Assembly: GCA_028583605.1 (NCBI GenBank)
Contig: CM053331.1
Coordinates: forward strand, 38,938,783 to 39,002,782
Length of the DNA stretch: 64,000 nucleotides
From: Dastarcus helophoroides
Taxonomy: Eukaryota; Arthropoda; Insecta; Coleoptera; Bothrideridae
Reading direction: 5' to 3'
Shown here: positions 11,844-24,560 of the stretch, one piece after another
How the letters are laid out: each line of letters starts with the position of its first letter
Numbering within the stretch: the first letter of the stretch is position 1
The notes under the pieces: generated by a model
The model's input: only the letters and a program-made list of their open reading frames with translations
The model's database searches: none
Told to the model about the DNA's origin: nothing
Position numbers and translations under genes: made by a program

Positions 11844-12340
11844 CTCTCTTCAATAATTGGGTAAATTATTAACTGTAGCGAGATCCTAAATTTCGAAAAG
11901 ATTCAAGTTGTAAACAGCTGAGGGAATTTGTATTTTTCAGGTAAAAATTGTATACAAGTACACAATGCAATGAGCGTGAAATTATGAATAACGTAGAAAG
12001 GGAAGTCTGCAATTGTTTGGGTCAAGGTATCCTAGACAGACGGCAAGTGACGCAAACAAAATCAATTTTTATCGACGTTACAATAGACCAGTTTCAACAG
12101 CGACTCCCACAAATTTATAAAATCAAAACAAATATTTGTTTTTCCTCCTCGAGATACTTTCAAGTTTGAGCGATGACATTTAAACGTCCGAATTAATTAA
12201 GTAGTTTAAATTCGTATTTGCTTAACAAAACACAGAGGTCATAGACTCGGGAGACCTTAGAGACATTAAAAAGTAGAAACGTTGGTCTAATACAATTGCG
12301 ATTTCTGAAGAATTTCTTTTTTATAAACTCACATCGTTTT
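11844..12340. other. Non-coding stretch
   Basis: Nothing supported. A 73-codon plus-strand frame at 11948-12169 follows an acceptor-like TATTTTTCAG, but it matches no family I recognise and no partner exon is visible. Confidence 0.4.
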
Positions 12341-12560
12341 TTACGTGTTGTAAATACCATTACGTGTATGTCTATTCGTCTGTTTATCTGCGCTAATCTT
12401 CGAAACGGCTGAACCGATTTTAATGAAATTTTCACTCAACTGTCGACAGCAACAGGTGAATGTGTGCAATGCGGTATTTTTGCGGTGCATTGTCAAAAAT
12501 TTTCATTAACTCCCACATTTAAAATCCACGCGGGCGTCGCTAGTTTTGAAATATTGTTCA
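12341..12560. mobile_element. Interspersed-repeat relic (Helitron- or MITE-like)
   Basis: The segment holds TCTGTTTATCTGCGCTAATC, then GAAACGGCTGAACCGATTTT and ATGAAATTTTCACT, a wording I know from non-autonomous elements scattered through insect and other arthropod genomes. It ends in CCACGCGGGCGTCGCTAGTT; a GC-rich stem followed by CTAGT is compatible with a Helitron 3' end. No transposase or Rep/helicase is present. The exact class is not proven. Confidence 0.5.
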
Positions 12561-14095
12561 TATTCAAAGTGTGTAAATGCATAGATTGCACAAAAGAGAA
12601 ATCATATACTATATCAAATTTTTCTCGATCGGTAGTCAAGGCGACAAAATTAAGTAATGCGCTACAAACTCGGTAATGAAATGGACAATAAAAAAGCCAA
12701 TAAAGCGAATTAAATGCCAGTGTCTACAAAGCAACCGCTCCTTTATTTGGTTATTAAAAGAACCGCGAGCGGCGTGGGTGATAGATTCATTCAGGGAACT
12801 AGAGGCGCCGCTCCTTTTTTTTTTACTCAATGCTCCCTATTTTTGCACGCACCGGATAACTTTACCAGTCTAGAATTCGTTCTTGGTATGTTAACCTTCG
12901 TGCTTCCCGGTAATCCATAGCTGGTCGATCTATTTTTATTACGAGATTGTCCGTGAAAAACTCAGTCTTAAACCAGCTGAATGCTGCAAGGGAGGTTGCC
13001 TAAGTAGGCGGCTTCATTATTAATTTTATTCACTTAATTTCATGTAAATACGTGATTCATGTTCGTGCACATTTGACAATTAACATATTAAAACAAGAAC
13101 TTTTAATCGGAGTACCCACGTCTTACGTGGACGTACTTTGGGCAATTTAAATCGCCTTATGTTGTGGGATCTAACAAGGCTATGTTTAAGAGCATTTATC
13201 GCTTTGAAACCAGAATCTTCTGTTATCATGATTCCAGAAGATGATCCAAAAATCTTTACCAAACACCAGAGTAACTTCAAATTGTTTGATAGTGTAGCCA
13301 AAGAAACTTTATTATGTCAAAAAAGTGGGAGGCGTCTGGTGCACCACAGCAAGTGATGACGTGATGACACCATTCACCATCCGAAATGTCCCACCGTTTA
13401 GAAAATTGGGACGGCTTAAATTTTGAAAACTGGGATGACTTAAATTTTGAAAGCTCGTCACGAAGACAACATGAGCAATGTCTTGAATCAGAAGAACCTG
13501 AAATTTTGCAGCGAAATGAAATGAAACTGCACCAGGAATAGTATGCGGTCGATCCAATGACATGATCGAAACAGCGGAAACCAATCGATCGATTTAATCG
13601 TCAACCTAAATTACGCTCTTACGCAATCCCCATTTTACCTTGAAGGGATTCTAGAGAGAGACCAAAACTTCGCATTGACCCATTATTACATTCACTTTAC
13701 CGCACAATTGTTGCTATTAACCGTGGTTGCGAACGGCCAGAGAAACTTGAGGGATCGATTTACGCGCATTAACAGATTTGATATCCGATACGAAAGAAAA
13801 AAAAAATCTGCGGAAGACCACACAATATGGAAAGTGTGCAAGTACTGGAATCGTGTTTTCAAATTAATTGGTTCGAGTTGTTTTCCTAATGTATCCGGCA
13901 GTCGGCTGTTGCATAACTCATTTCATATGTCACAATATCGTTTTAATGGCACCTCAGCACAATGGCCGTAGCGCTCTAGATGATAAGGCGCCTCACAATA
14001 TTTTTTGACTTCCCCAAAATGTAATCGAGTCTCAGGTCTACTTCCCCTCGAGATACCTGTTTGGTTTGCCTTATGGATAATCCGCCACAGTGATG
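12561..14095. other. Low-repeat region without a supported gene
   Basis: There are several overlapping 60-98 codon frames on both strands (for example 12636-12830, 13312-13584, 13675-13971). None has a recognisable domain or consistent splice sites. A short internal duplication around GACTTAAATTTTGAAA lies at 13410-13460. Confidence 0.45.
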
Positions 14096-17000
14096 ACCAT
14101 TCATCAACATTTTGATCACCAGGAACAGACCAGAATTTTAAAATGAAGAAATATTTATCGTATGAAGACTAAATTGTAGTGGAAAAAGAAGCAATTACTG
14201 ATGAACTTTCGTTTTTCATTACACTTCTGACCACCAAATGATGACTAAGACAAAGATAACCTTTCAATATGGTAAACTTGGAAAAATGTACTACGTGAAG
14301 ACAACATTATAGTGGAAAAAGAAAATATTGGTGATAGACTTTCGTTTTTCATTGAAATTTTGACCACCAAATGATGATTAACAACCACCAAATGATTCTA
14401 AGATGGATTGGTTGTGTCCAAATGCGTAAAATAATGATGGAAGACAAAATTATAGTGGAAAAAGAAACCATTACTGATGAACTTTCGTTTTCCATTGAAA
14501 TTTTGCGCACCAAATGATGATTAACAACCACCAAATGATTATAAGATAAATCAATTGTTCCAAATATGTAATATAATGATTGTGATATGCTGTGTAGTTT
14601 CAAATAAAGTTTCTGATTAATTTCTATGGTCCCCAGCATAACCAATCAAGAAGCTGCAGCTTGGAAAAATGTACCACATGAAGACAAAATTGTAGTGGAA
14701 AAAGAAGCTATTACTGATGAACTTTCATTTTTCATTGAAATTTTGACCACCAAATGATTATTAACAACCACCAAATGATTATAAGATGGATCTATTGTGT
14801 CCAAATACGTAAATTGATGATGGAAGACAAAATTATATTGGAAAAAGAAACCTTTACTGATGAACTTTCGTTTTCCATTGAAATTTTGCGCACCAAATGA
14901 TGATTAACAACCACCAAATGATTATAAGATAAATCGATTGTGTCCAAATATGTAATATAATGATTGTGATATGCTGTGTAGTTTCAAATGAAGTTTCTGA
15001 TTAATTTCTATGGTCCCCAGCATAACCAATCAAGAAGCTGTAGCTTGGAAAAATGTACCACATGAAGACGAAATTATAGTGGGAAAAGAAGCTATTACTG
15101 ATGAACTTTCGTTTTTCGTTGAAATTTTGACCACCAAATGATGATTAACAACCACCAAATGCTTGTAAGGTGGATTGGTTGTGTCCAAATACGTAAAATA
15201 ATGATGGAAAAGAACTTACTAGACTTTTTATTAATTGCCCTTAACAAACAAATGATTAGCTCATATGAACATGTTCCAAATACGTAAATGATAGACAAAT
15301 TAGTGGAAAAAGAACCATTATGATGAATTTCATTTTCATTGAATTTGACCACCAATGATATTACCAACCACCAAATGGTCATAAGATCAATCGATGGTGT
15401 CACAAAATTTGATGTGAAAGTGGTATTTCAATGAATTTGATTATTTCATTCCCCAGCATAACCAATCAGATAAGCTGCGAGCTTGGAAAATGTACCACAT
15501 GAAGACAAAATTTAGTGGAAAAAGAAGCTATTACTGATGAACTTTCGTTTTCGTTGAAATTTTGACCACCAAATGATATTAACAACCCCAAATGTATAGA
15601 TGATGAAATTGTGTCCAATATGATAATGTACAAAGAATGATTCTAATGAATTTTGTTTAAAATGACCACAAATGATTATTAACAACACCAATGATTTCCA
15701 CAGATAACATAGATCGATCATGTCCAAGTACGTAAAATTATAATAGCAAAAGGCTATTGAGTTTCAAATGAAGCTTCTGGTTAGTTTCTAAGGTTTCCAG
15801 CATAAACAATGGATAAACTGCAGGTTGAAAAAATGTTCCATATGAAGACAAAATTGTAGTGGTAAAAGAAACTATTACTGATGAACTTTCATTTTTCATT
15901 AAAAATTTGTCCACCAAATGATTATAACCAAACACCAAATGATTATAACATGGATCATCTATTGTGTCCAAATACGTAAAATGATAATTGAAGACAAAAT
16001 TATAGTGGAAAAAAAACCATTATTGATAAATTTTTATTTTCCATTGAAACTTTGACCACCAAATGATGATTACCAACCACCAAATGGTCATAAGATGAAT
16101 CGATGGTGTACAAATCTATAATATTATGATTGTGATATGTTGCGTAGTTTCATATGAAGTCTCTGATTAATTTCCATGGTCCCCAGCATAACCAATCAAG
16201 AAGCTGCGGCTTGGAAAAATGTACCACATGAAGACAAAATTTTAGTGGAAAAAGAAGCTATTACTGATGAACTTTCGTTTTTCGTTGAAATTTTGACCAC
16301 CAAATGATTATTAACAACCTCCAAATGGTCATTAAAATGGGTCGGCCATGGCCAAATACGTAAAAGTTTGATGCTAATATGCTATTGGGTTTCAAATGAA
16401 ACTTCTGGTTAGTGTCTACGGTCTCCAGCATAAAAAATGGATAAGCTGCAGGTTGGAAAAATGTTCCATATGAAGACAAAGTTGTAGTGGAAAAAGAAGC
16501 TATTACTGATGAACTTTCGTTTTTCGTTGAAATTTTGACCACCAAATGATTATTAACAACCTCCAAATGGTATTAAAATGGGTCGGCCATGGCCAAATAC
16601 GTAAAAGTATGATGCCAATATGGTATTGGGTTTCAAATGAAGCTTCTGGTTAGTGTCGACGGTCTTCAACATAAAAAATGGATAAGCTGCAGGTTGGAAA
16701 AATGTTCCATATGAAGACAAAGTTGTAGTGGAAAAAGAAGCTATTACTGATGAACTTTCATTTTTCATTGAAATTTTGACCACCAAATGATGATTACCAA
16801 CCACCAAATGGTCATAAGATGAATCGATGGTGTCCAATATTGTGATGGTGACGAGCTGTTTATTTCAAATGAAATTTTTGATGAGTTTCTAGAATTCTCA
16901 GCATAACCAATCGATAACCGACAGCTTGGAGAAATGTATCACATGAAGACAAAATTTTAGTGGAAAAAGAAGCTATTACTGATGAACTTTCGTTTTTCGT

Positions 17001-18365
17001 TGAAATTTTGACCACCAAATGATTATTAACAACCTCCAAATGGCCATTAAAATGGGTCGGCCATGGCCAAATACGTAAAAGTATGATGCTAATATGCTAT
17101 TGGGTTTTAAATGAAGCTTCTAGTTAGTGTCGATGGTCTTCAGCATAAAAAATTGATAAGCTGCAGGTTGGAAAAATGTTCCATATGAAGACAAAGTTGT
17201 AGTGGAAAAAGAAGCTATTACTGATGAACTTTCATTTTTCATTGAAATTTTGACCACCAAATGATGATTACCAACCACCAAATGGTCATAAGATGAATCG
17301 ATGGTGTCCAATATTGTGATGGTGACGAGCTGTTTATTTCAAATGAAATTTTTGATTAGTTTCTAGAATTCTCAGCATAACCAATCGATAACCTACAGCT
17401 TGGAGAAATGTATCACATGAAGACAAAATTTTAGTGGAAAAAGAAGCTATTACTGATGAACTTTCGTTTTTCGTTGAAATTTTAACCAACAAATAATTAT
17501 TAACAACCACCAAATGACCTATAAGATGGATCGATTGTGTCCAAATACGTAAAAATGTAGCACATGAAGACAAAATAATAAGGGAAAAAGAAACCATTAC
17601 TGATGAACCCTCGTTTTCCATTGAAATTTTGACCACCAAATGACTATTAACAACCACCAAGTGATTATAGAATGGATTGATTGTGTCCTCGATTGTAATA
17701 TTAAGATGGTGATATGCTGTTTGGTTTCAAATAAAGTTTCTGATTAGTTTCTAGGGTCTTCAGTATAACTAATCGATAAGCTACAGCTAGGAAAAATGTA
17801 CCTCATGAAGACCAAAGTATAGTGGAAAAAGAAAATATTACTGATGAACTTTCATTTTTCATTGCATTTTTAACCACCAAATGGTTATTAACTACCACCA
17901 AATGATCATAAAGATGAATCGACTGTGTCCAAATACGTAAAATTATGACGGCGACATGCTATTGAGTTGCGAATAAAGCTTCTGGTTAATTTCAAAGATT
18001 TCTAGCAAAACCATTCGATGAGGTACAACTTGGAAACACGTTGCACATGAAGGCGAAATTATAGCGGAAAAAGAAAATATTACTGATGAACTTCCATTTT
18101 TCATTGCATTTTTGACCACCAAATGGTTATTAACTACCACCAAATGATCATTAAGATGAATCGACTGTGTCCAAATACGTAAAATTATGATCGCGACATG
18201 CTATTGAGTTGCGAATAAAGCTTCTGGTTAATTTCAAAGATTTCTAGCACAACCATTCGATGAGGTACAGCTTAGAAACACGTTGCACATGAAGGCGAAA
18301 CTATAGTGGAAAAAGAAAATATTACTGATGAACTTTCCTTTTTCATTGAAATTTTGACCACCAAA
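14096..18365. repeat. 240-bp satellite array, copy 1
   Basis: Diverged head-to-tail monomers carry TGATGAACTTTCGTTTTTCA, GACCACCAAATGATTATTAA, CAGCATAACCAATCGATAAG and ACCACATGAAGACAAAATT. Full monomers are about 240 bp; many are shortened to about 145 bp by loss of the CAGCATAA half, so long and short units alternate. Minus-strand frames of 60-109 codons are translations of the monomer. The stretch 15290-15710 is unusually rich in small deletions. The array ends in the flank also found at 29803. Confidence 0.95.
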
Positions 18366-18590
18366 AGCATCGGTGTGGGTTTTGATTGAATGCAAAAGAT
18401 TATGATGATTTGGTTTCCAATGAAGCCTTTGGTCTGGTCTGGTCATTGCTGTGGGCTTAGAATGTCTAGATATCACTATAGTTGATCTTTCTGATGTTTT
18501 GTTCGTTGGATTTGTTCCAAATTGGGGGTGATCCCTCCACGCAAATTGCGATGGTTGATCCACAGAAACTTTGCTAAAAATCGCTTCTAC
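18366..18590. repeat. Shared downstream flank of the 240-bp satellite, copy 1
   Basis: After the last GACCACCAAA the sequence reads TTTTGATTGAATGCAAAAGA, then TAGATATCACTATAG(T/C)TGATC and TTTTGTTCG(T/C)TGGATTT. The same sequence follows the second satellite block at about 29803-30080. Two independent arrays ending in the same flank suggest that both sit inside copies of a larger element. Confidence 0.8.
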
Positions 18591-18602
18591 GTTACTTACA
18601 CC

Positions 18603-18632
18603 GTTGATTGAATAAAGTATTCAATCAACGCT
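18603..18632. repeat. Short perfect hairpin, TTGATTGAATA type
   Basis: GTTGATTGAATA and TATTCAATCAAC are exact reverse complements separated by AAAG, followed by CGCTTACACG. It is related to the hairpin at 11814. It lies about 13 bp past the satellite flank. Confidence 0.8.
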
Positions 18633-19915
18633 TACACGTTTGTGTATCGACTGACTACGAGGCCAAAGTTCCTCTTAAATTGATCAAACAATTCATTTTT
18701 CTAGGATTTTGCACACAAGTTATACAGTTTCTCAAATTGTTGGAGTCTGAACTCTTGGAGATTAATTGTTATCATTTAATTTAAAGCTATCGTTGAATCT
18801 GCAGACGCGACTCGCCATATGTCGTAGTTTATTCTCTAAAATCTTTCGCACGTCTCGATTAATTATTGCCATAAAGCTGACCCATAGCGGTATATTGTAT
18901 TGTTGTTGGTATCTACAAATAAAATTGTGAACAATTATAATTACGGGCTACGGGGTCAGTTCAATGTTCCAGGCGTATTCTCACGTTTTAGTTGAAATGT
19001 TTTGTGACTTTAGCCTTCTCATTGTTCGGATCATACGCACACTTTCAACGGTTGGTTAGCTGATATTTAGGCATCGTATTTATTAAATCATTACAGTTAT
19101 GTTGTATACACTCAGTTGTAGGATGACGCTTTTTGGCGTAGGTTATGTAACATCGAAGCCCACCCGAGAAGACCGTGGGTGTGGACCGTATGTGTCGCAA
19201 GTATTAACTCAATTCAACCAGATTTGTCCAAAATCAAACAAATGTAGTAATTGCGCTACTGGGATTGAAAAATTCCACAAGGTTAAAGTAATGATAATCC
19301 ACGTGAAAACACCACAACACATATAATTAATAAGTCAATAAAATGAATAATTAAAATGATTAAAAATGCATCTAAGACAATTTCTAATTGCTTACGTACT
19401 AGTTTTAAATTAATGCGAGATCTCACCAAGATGCGATCTTCGCAGTAGGAATATTAATCCTAATGAAGATTTTGCAAGTTTAATTAGTCACTCTCGTTTG
19501 AGTCTCGGCCAGAATTTCTTTTAATTTCCAATAACAATCGGCCCATTAAATTCAATTAACCGGCATTTAATTATACGTCCGGTGTTACGACAACTTTAAA
19601 ATGAGTAATTTCGAACGTTTTCCTCAATTTTTTTAAATGAATTCTGGCCGATATTGTGCAAGTATTGGGTAAAACGCTTTTAGTTATCAGGTCAGCAAAT
19701 TGGTGCCGCGTTTTCGTAAGTTAACAAAATCGATCGGTTTTTAATATTAATAGTCGGTAAAGCAATTGTGAGGGTCACGACATCTACAACGAAATGCAAT
19801 CAGTTAAAGTCGAGTGGATTGAAAAATATAATTTTTTCAAAAGTCGTCAAACACTCCAGCTTGTAGTACTTGCTAAGAGGAATCCCAAACTGCAAAGAAA
19901 ATTGAGCTGTGTTGT
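18633..19915. other. Low-repeat region without a supported gene
   Basis: Mixed AT-rich sequence. A 75-codon plus-strand frame at 19099-19326 contains several Cys codons but no recognisable motif. The 424-codon frame from 19794 is open only because it runs into the pentamer tract. Confidence 0.45.
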
Positions 19916-20965
19916 GTCATATCATATAATATCATATCATATCATATCACATTATAACGTATCATATCGTATCATATCACATCATACCATGTCATGTCAT
20001 GTCATGTCATGTCATGTCATGTCATGTCATGTCATGTCATGTCATGTCATGTCATGTCATGTCATGTCATGTCATGTCATGTCATGTCATGTCATGTCAT
20101 GTCATGTCATGTCATGTCATGTCATGTCATGTCATGTCATGTCATGTCATGTCATGTCATGTCATGTCATGTCATGTCATGTCATGTCATGTCATGTCAT
20201 GTCATGTCATGTCATGTCATGTCATGTCATGTCATGTCATGTCATGTCATGTCATGTCATGTCATGTCATGTCATGTCATGTCATGTCATGTCATGTCAT
20301 GTCATGTCATGTCATGTCATGTCATGTCATGTCATGTCATGTCATGTCATGTCATGTCATGTCATGTCATGTCATGTCATGTCATGTCATGTCATGTCAT
20401 GTCATGTCATGTCATGTCATGTCATGTCATGTCATGTCATGTCATGTCATGTCATGTCATGTCATGTCATGTCATGTCATGTCATGTCATGTCATGTCAT
20501 GTCATGTCATGTCATGTCATGTCATGTCATGTCATGTCATGTCATGTCATGTCATGTCATGTCATGTCATGTCATGTCATGTCATGTCATGTCATGTCAT
20601 GTCATGTCATGTCATGTCATGTCATGTCATGTCATGTCATGTCATGTCATGTCATGTCATGTCATGTCATGTCATGTCATGTCATGTCATGTCATGTCAT
20701 GTCATGTCATGTCATGTCATGTCATGTCATGTCATGTCATGTCATGTCATGTCATGTCATGTCATGTCATGTCATGTCATGTCATGTCATGTCATGTCAT
20801 GTCATGTCATGTCATGTCATGTCATGTCATGTCATGTCATGTCATGTCATGTCATGTCATGTCATGTCATGTCATATCATATCATATCATATCATATCAT
20901 ATCATATCATGTCATATTATATCATATCATATCATATCATATATCATATCATATCATATCATATC
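19916..20965. repeat. Pentanucleotide tract, (GTCAT)n core with (ATCAT)n edges
   Basis: From about 19988 to about 20872 the sequence is an apparently uninterrupted GTCAT repeat (about 177 units). Both edges (19918-19987 and 20873-20965) are ATCAT and mixed variants. Because 5 is not a multiple of 3, the tract is open in all three plus frames and encodes runs of MSCHV; these are not genes. Confidence 0.98.
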
Positions 20966-21300
20966 CTTTTTCGAAATGAGTGGTTACTTAAAAAGTTTCT
21001 TTTCTTCCAATAGTTCATATTTTTATTTTTCTTGCTTACTGACACAAACACGTTCCTATTCTTTGTAATAACCAATTCAGAAGCAGTCATATCATATCAC
21101 AATATATCATACCATGTCATCTCAAATCATATATCATATCATATCATATTATATCATATCATATCATATCATATTCTTTTTCTAAGTGACTGGTTACTCA
21201 AAAAAGTTTCTCTTCTTCCAATAGTTCATATTTTTATTTTTCTTGCTGACGCAAACAAGTTTCTATTCCTTGTAATAACAAATCCAGCAGCAGTTTTGTA
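20966..21300. repeat. Tandem duplication of a ~205-bp unit ending in a pentamer tract
   Basis: Two copies of a unique segment sharing CTTCCAATAGTTCATATTTT and TATTTTTCTTGCT lie at 20966-21085 and 21172-21300. An ATCATATCAT tract at 21088-21171 separates them. The copies differ at roughly one site in ten, so the duplication is older than the homogeneous pentamer core. Confidence 0.88.
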
Positions 21301-22436
21301 TTTGGGCTCTTTTAATTTCTTATCAATTGTTAGATTTGATTTTTTCTCTCGATACTTGAAGTAAAGAGATGAGCAAGTCTAATTTAAGTGGTGGGCGTAC
21401 TTTTTCATCGCTTCGTATGCTTTCATGCAAATGAAATTGAAATGCGCTGGATATTAATTGCGAGCGGTCTGGGAATCGTCTAATCATTTCACTTTTATAA
21501 TTAAGACGATGCGTGGAGAAATTTTCATCATATAAGTTTCTCAACAATAGCTTCCTTACGGAAATATGTCTGGGTGAAATTGGTCGACATTTATAATTGA
21601 ATATGTACCATTTGTTTGCGTTAATTAACCGTACACTTACTTCAGAGTATCATTTTAAATGAATGTCCTCATTATAAGTCATAAGTAGTCAGAACAATAT
21701 CGTCCTAGCTTGAGAATTCATACAAATATGTGGAATTGTAGCTTTTTTCTAATTATTTATTAGTGACTTTCTTCTCCCACGTCAGATTCCTATTAACGGC
21801 ACTTGCTTATGTTCCACACTTTTATAATTAGGACCAAAAGAGATAATTAGTAACAAAAACATTTCGTAAGCCTCGTCGTGGAAGATGGAAATTAATAACT
21901 TTTTCGGATGCGATTTGTCTCACAAAAGATGATGCTGACCCACTGACGTATCGTCATCAAAACACCGATAAATTGTTGCTGGAGATTCAGTCTCCGAAAA
22001 AACTTCAGAAGTGGAAAAAATTCTCGCAAAGAAAGTCCATATCAGGATCTACTCTCTTGATTTAATAGAAAAATGTAATTACATCACACGAGGGTTCGTT
22101 TCGAGTTATATGATCAATTAACGACCACGCCTTCTTAAAGGTTGCTACCCTCGACTAATCTACTATCATAAATATCAAGGAAAAAACAAATTGCAGGCGA
22201 TATTTTCTTGTCGAGACAGACACGTTTCACGACATGTAACCGGACGTTAGACAAACAAGGGAGACGGTGGTCTCCTTTAGGTTTCAATAAGCTTAGACAC
22301 ATTTAACCCCAGTAACTACAACCGAATCAGCCCAGGAAGTAGCAAATTAGAAACTGTCTCAATTAAGTGAGTTTCGTAAATAGTTTACTCTTTGATCTTA
22401 TCAACTTTCGAAATCTTCTGCATTAAGCGAACAATT
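21301..22436. other. Low-repeat region without a supported gene
   Basis: Mixed AT-rich sequence with no open frame above 75 codons that shows any recognisable motif. No RNA gene is apparent. Confidence 0.45.
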
Positions 22437-22619
22437 TTGTATATAAATATGTATAGGTTTGGTATCTCAGAAACGACTCTATTTAAATGGAGGTTTCTTT
22501 TTGGTCAAGTTTTTGCTTTTGGTATTTAGCAAAATTGATGTATTTACTGGGAAAAGGCGATCCCCCCCCCCCCAAAACATTTTCTTTATCGGCATCTGGT
22601 CAAACAAGAGTATTAGTGA
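22437..22619. repeat. Upstream flank of the second 240-bp satellite block
   Basis: TATATAAATATGTATA, GGTATCTCAGAAAC, CTTTTTGGTCAAG and AACATTTTCTTTATCGGCAT also occur, diverged, at about 30115-30290. An uninterrupted poly-C run lies at 22561-22573. The flank runs directly into a satellite monomer at about 22615. Confidence 0.75.
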
Positions 22620-23889
22620 TGAACTTTCGTTTTTCGTTAAAATTTTGACCACCAAAGGCGAAGATGACAATTCGATAAGGTGCAGCTTAGAAAAATGTGC
22701 CACATGAAGACAGCTAGGAAAAATCTACCACATGAAGACAACATTATGGTGGAAAAAGAAAATATTACTGATGAACTTTCATTTTTCATTAAAATTTTGA
22801 CCACCAAATGATTATTAACAACCACCAAATGCTTATAAGATGGATCGATGGTGTCCAAATTTGTAATATTATGATGGCGATATACTGTTTAGTTTCAAAT
22901 GAAGTTTTTGATTAGTTTCCAGCGTCCCCAGCATAATCAATCGATAAGTTGCTGATCAGAAAATGTACCACATGAAGACAACATTTTAGTGGAAAAAGAA
23001 ACTATTACTGATGAACTTTCGTTTTTCATTATAATTTCGACCACCAAATGATTATTAACAACCACCAAATGCTTATAAGATGGATCGATGGTGTCCAAAT
23101 TTGTAATATTATGATGGCGATATACTGTTTAGTTTCAAATGAAGTTTTTGATTAATTTCCAGCGCCCCAGCATAATCAATCCATAAGTTGCTGCTCAGAA
23201 AATGTACCACATGAAGACAACATTTTAGTGGAAAAAGAAACTATTACTGATGAACTTTCGTTTTTCATTATAATTTCGACCACCAAATGATTATTAACAA
23301 CCACCAAATGCTTATAAGATGGATCGATGGTGTCCAAATTTGTAATATTATGATGGCGATATACTGTTTAGTTTCAAATGAAGTTTTTGATTAGTTTCCA
23401 GCGTCCCCAGCATAATCAATCGATAAGTTGCTGCTCAGAAAATGTACCACATGAAGACAACATTTTAGTGGAAAAAGAAACTATTACTGATGAACTTTCG
23501 TTTTTCATTATCATTTCGACCACCAAATGATTATTAACAACCACCAAATGCTTATAAGATGGATCGATGGTGTCCAAATTTGTAATATTATGATGGCGAT
23601 ATACTGTTTAGTTTCAAATGAAGTTTTTGATTAGTTTCCAGCGTCCCCAGCATAATCAATCGATAAGTTGCTGCTCAGAAAATGTACCACATGAAGACAA
23701 CATTTTAGTGGAAAAAGAAACTATTACTGATGAACTTTCGTTTTTCATTATAATTTTGACCACCAAATAATTATTAACCACCACCAATAGGTCATTAAGA
23801 TGACCAATGCGTAAAATTATGATAGCGATATGCTATTGCGTTTTAAAGAAAGCCTCCAATTGGTTTCAAGAACCTCCAGCATAATTCTC
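22620..23889. repeat. 240-bp satellite array, block 2a (homogeneous)
   Basis: Monomers beginning CATTTTAGTGGAAAAAGAAA occur at 22981, 23220, 23460 and 23700, a period of 239-240 bp. Neighbouring copies differ by only a few bases, so this is the most homogenised part of the family. The block ends at CCAGCATAA, where the retrotransposon fragment begins. Confidence 0.96.
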
Positions 23890-24560
23890 AGGCGATCTTT
23901 AGGTTGAAGGGGAGGAAGAAGCCAGGGGAGCAAGAGAAACTTGAAGAGATGGAGATTGATAAAGAAGGAGCTGAAGAGGAACCTACAGCATCAACCTCGA
24001 CAGGGGTAACCCCCCAAAGTTAAGGAAGGTAAATTTAAAGTACTACAGATAAATCTACACCACTGCAAGGCAGCTACATCTGCCCCACAGATACTGATAC
24101 AAGAACCATGGATTTCTAGGGGCCAGATCGCGGATGGGAGATGACTGGGCTTTAATCAGCCCGTCATCAGATCATCTACGAGCTTGCATACTAGGAGAGA
24201 AATTCCAGTACTACCTCTATGGAAACTCTGTACAAGGGACCTAGTGGTAGTAAAGATGACAACAAACATGGAAGGGCAAAACTGAGACCTTATGATGGGA
24301 TCAGCCTACCTTCCATATGACCAACCAGGACAACCACCCACAATGGAGATAAGAACGCTGGTGCAGAAATGCCCAGAAAAAAACACAATTAGTGCTCTGT
24401 TGTGATTCCAACGCGCACCACATCGTCTTGGGGAGCACAGGAACAAACAGGAGAGGTGAGTCACTTTTAGAGTTCATTATTATAACCTACAAGAAGCAAA
24501 TCGGGGCACAAAACTGACCTTTCTCAATCAAAACAGAAAAGAGGTAATAGATATAACAAT
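23890..24560 (+). pseudogene. Non-LTR retrotransposon fragment: ORF1 C-terminus and ORF2 endonuclease
   Basis: An open tail at 23901-24023 (Lys/Glu-rich, ending STSTGVTPQS and a TAA stop) is followed about 10 bp later by translated pieces KVLQINLHHCKAAT, ILIQEPWISRGQI, GSAYLPYDQPGQPPT, CDSNAHH and EVIDIT. These match the apurinic-like endonuclease domain of Jockey-superfamily non-LTR elements: the leading LQINL, the QEPW block, the SAYLPYD block, the CDxNAHH block and the C-terminal EVIDIT. Frameshifts and stops interrupt it, and the reverse transcriptase is missing. It sits inside one 240-bp monomer and is truncated at both ends. It is dead as an element. Confidence 0.88.

Noticed and set aside
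11948..12169. 73-codon plus frame after an acceptor-like TATTTTTCAG
   Set aside because: No donor that continues it, no domain, and no neighbouring exon.
13138..13356. 72-codon plus frame (LRAFIALKPESSVIMIPEDD)
   Set aside because: Protein-like in places, but no family recognised and no gene context; an antisense frame of equal length is also open.
19794..21068. 424-codon plus-strand open frame (MSCHV repeats)
   Set aside because: It is a translation of the GTCAT pentamer tract, open in all three frames for arithmetic reasons.
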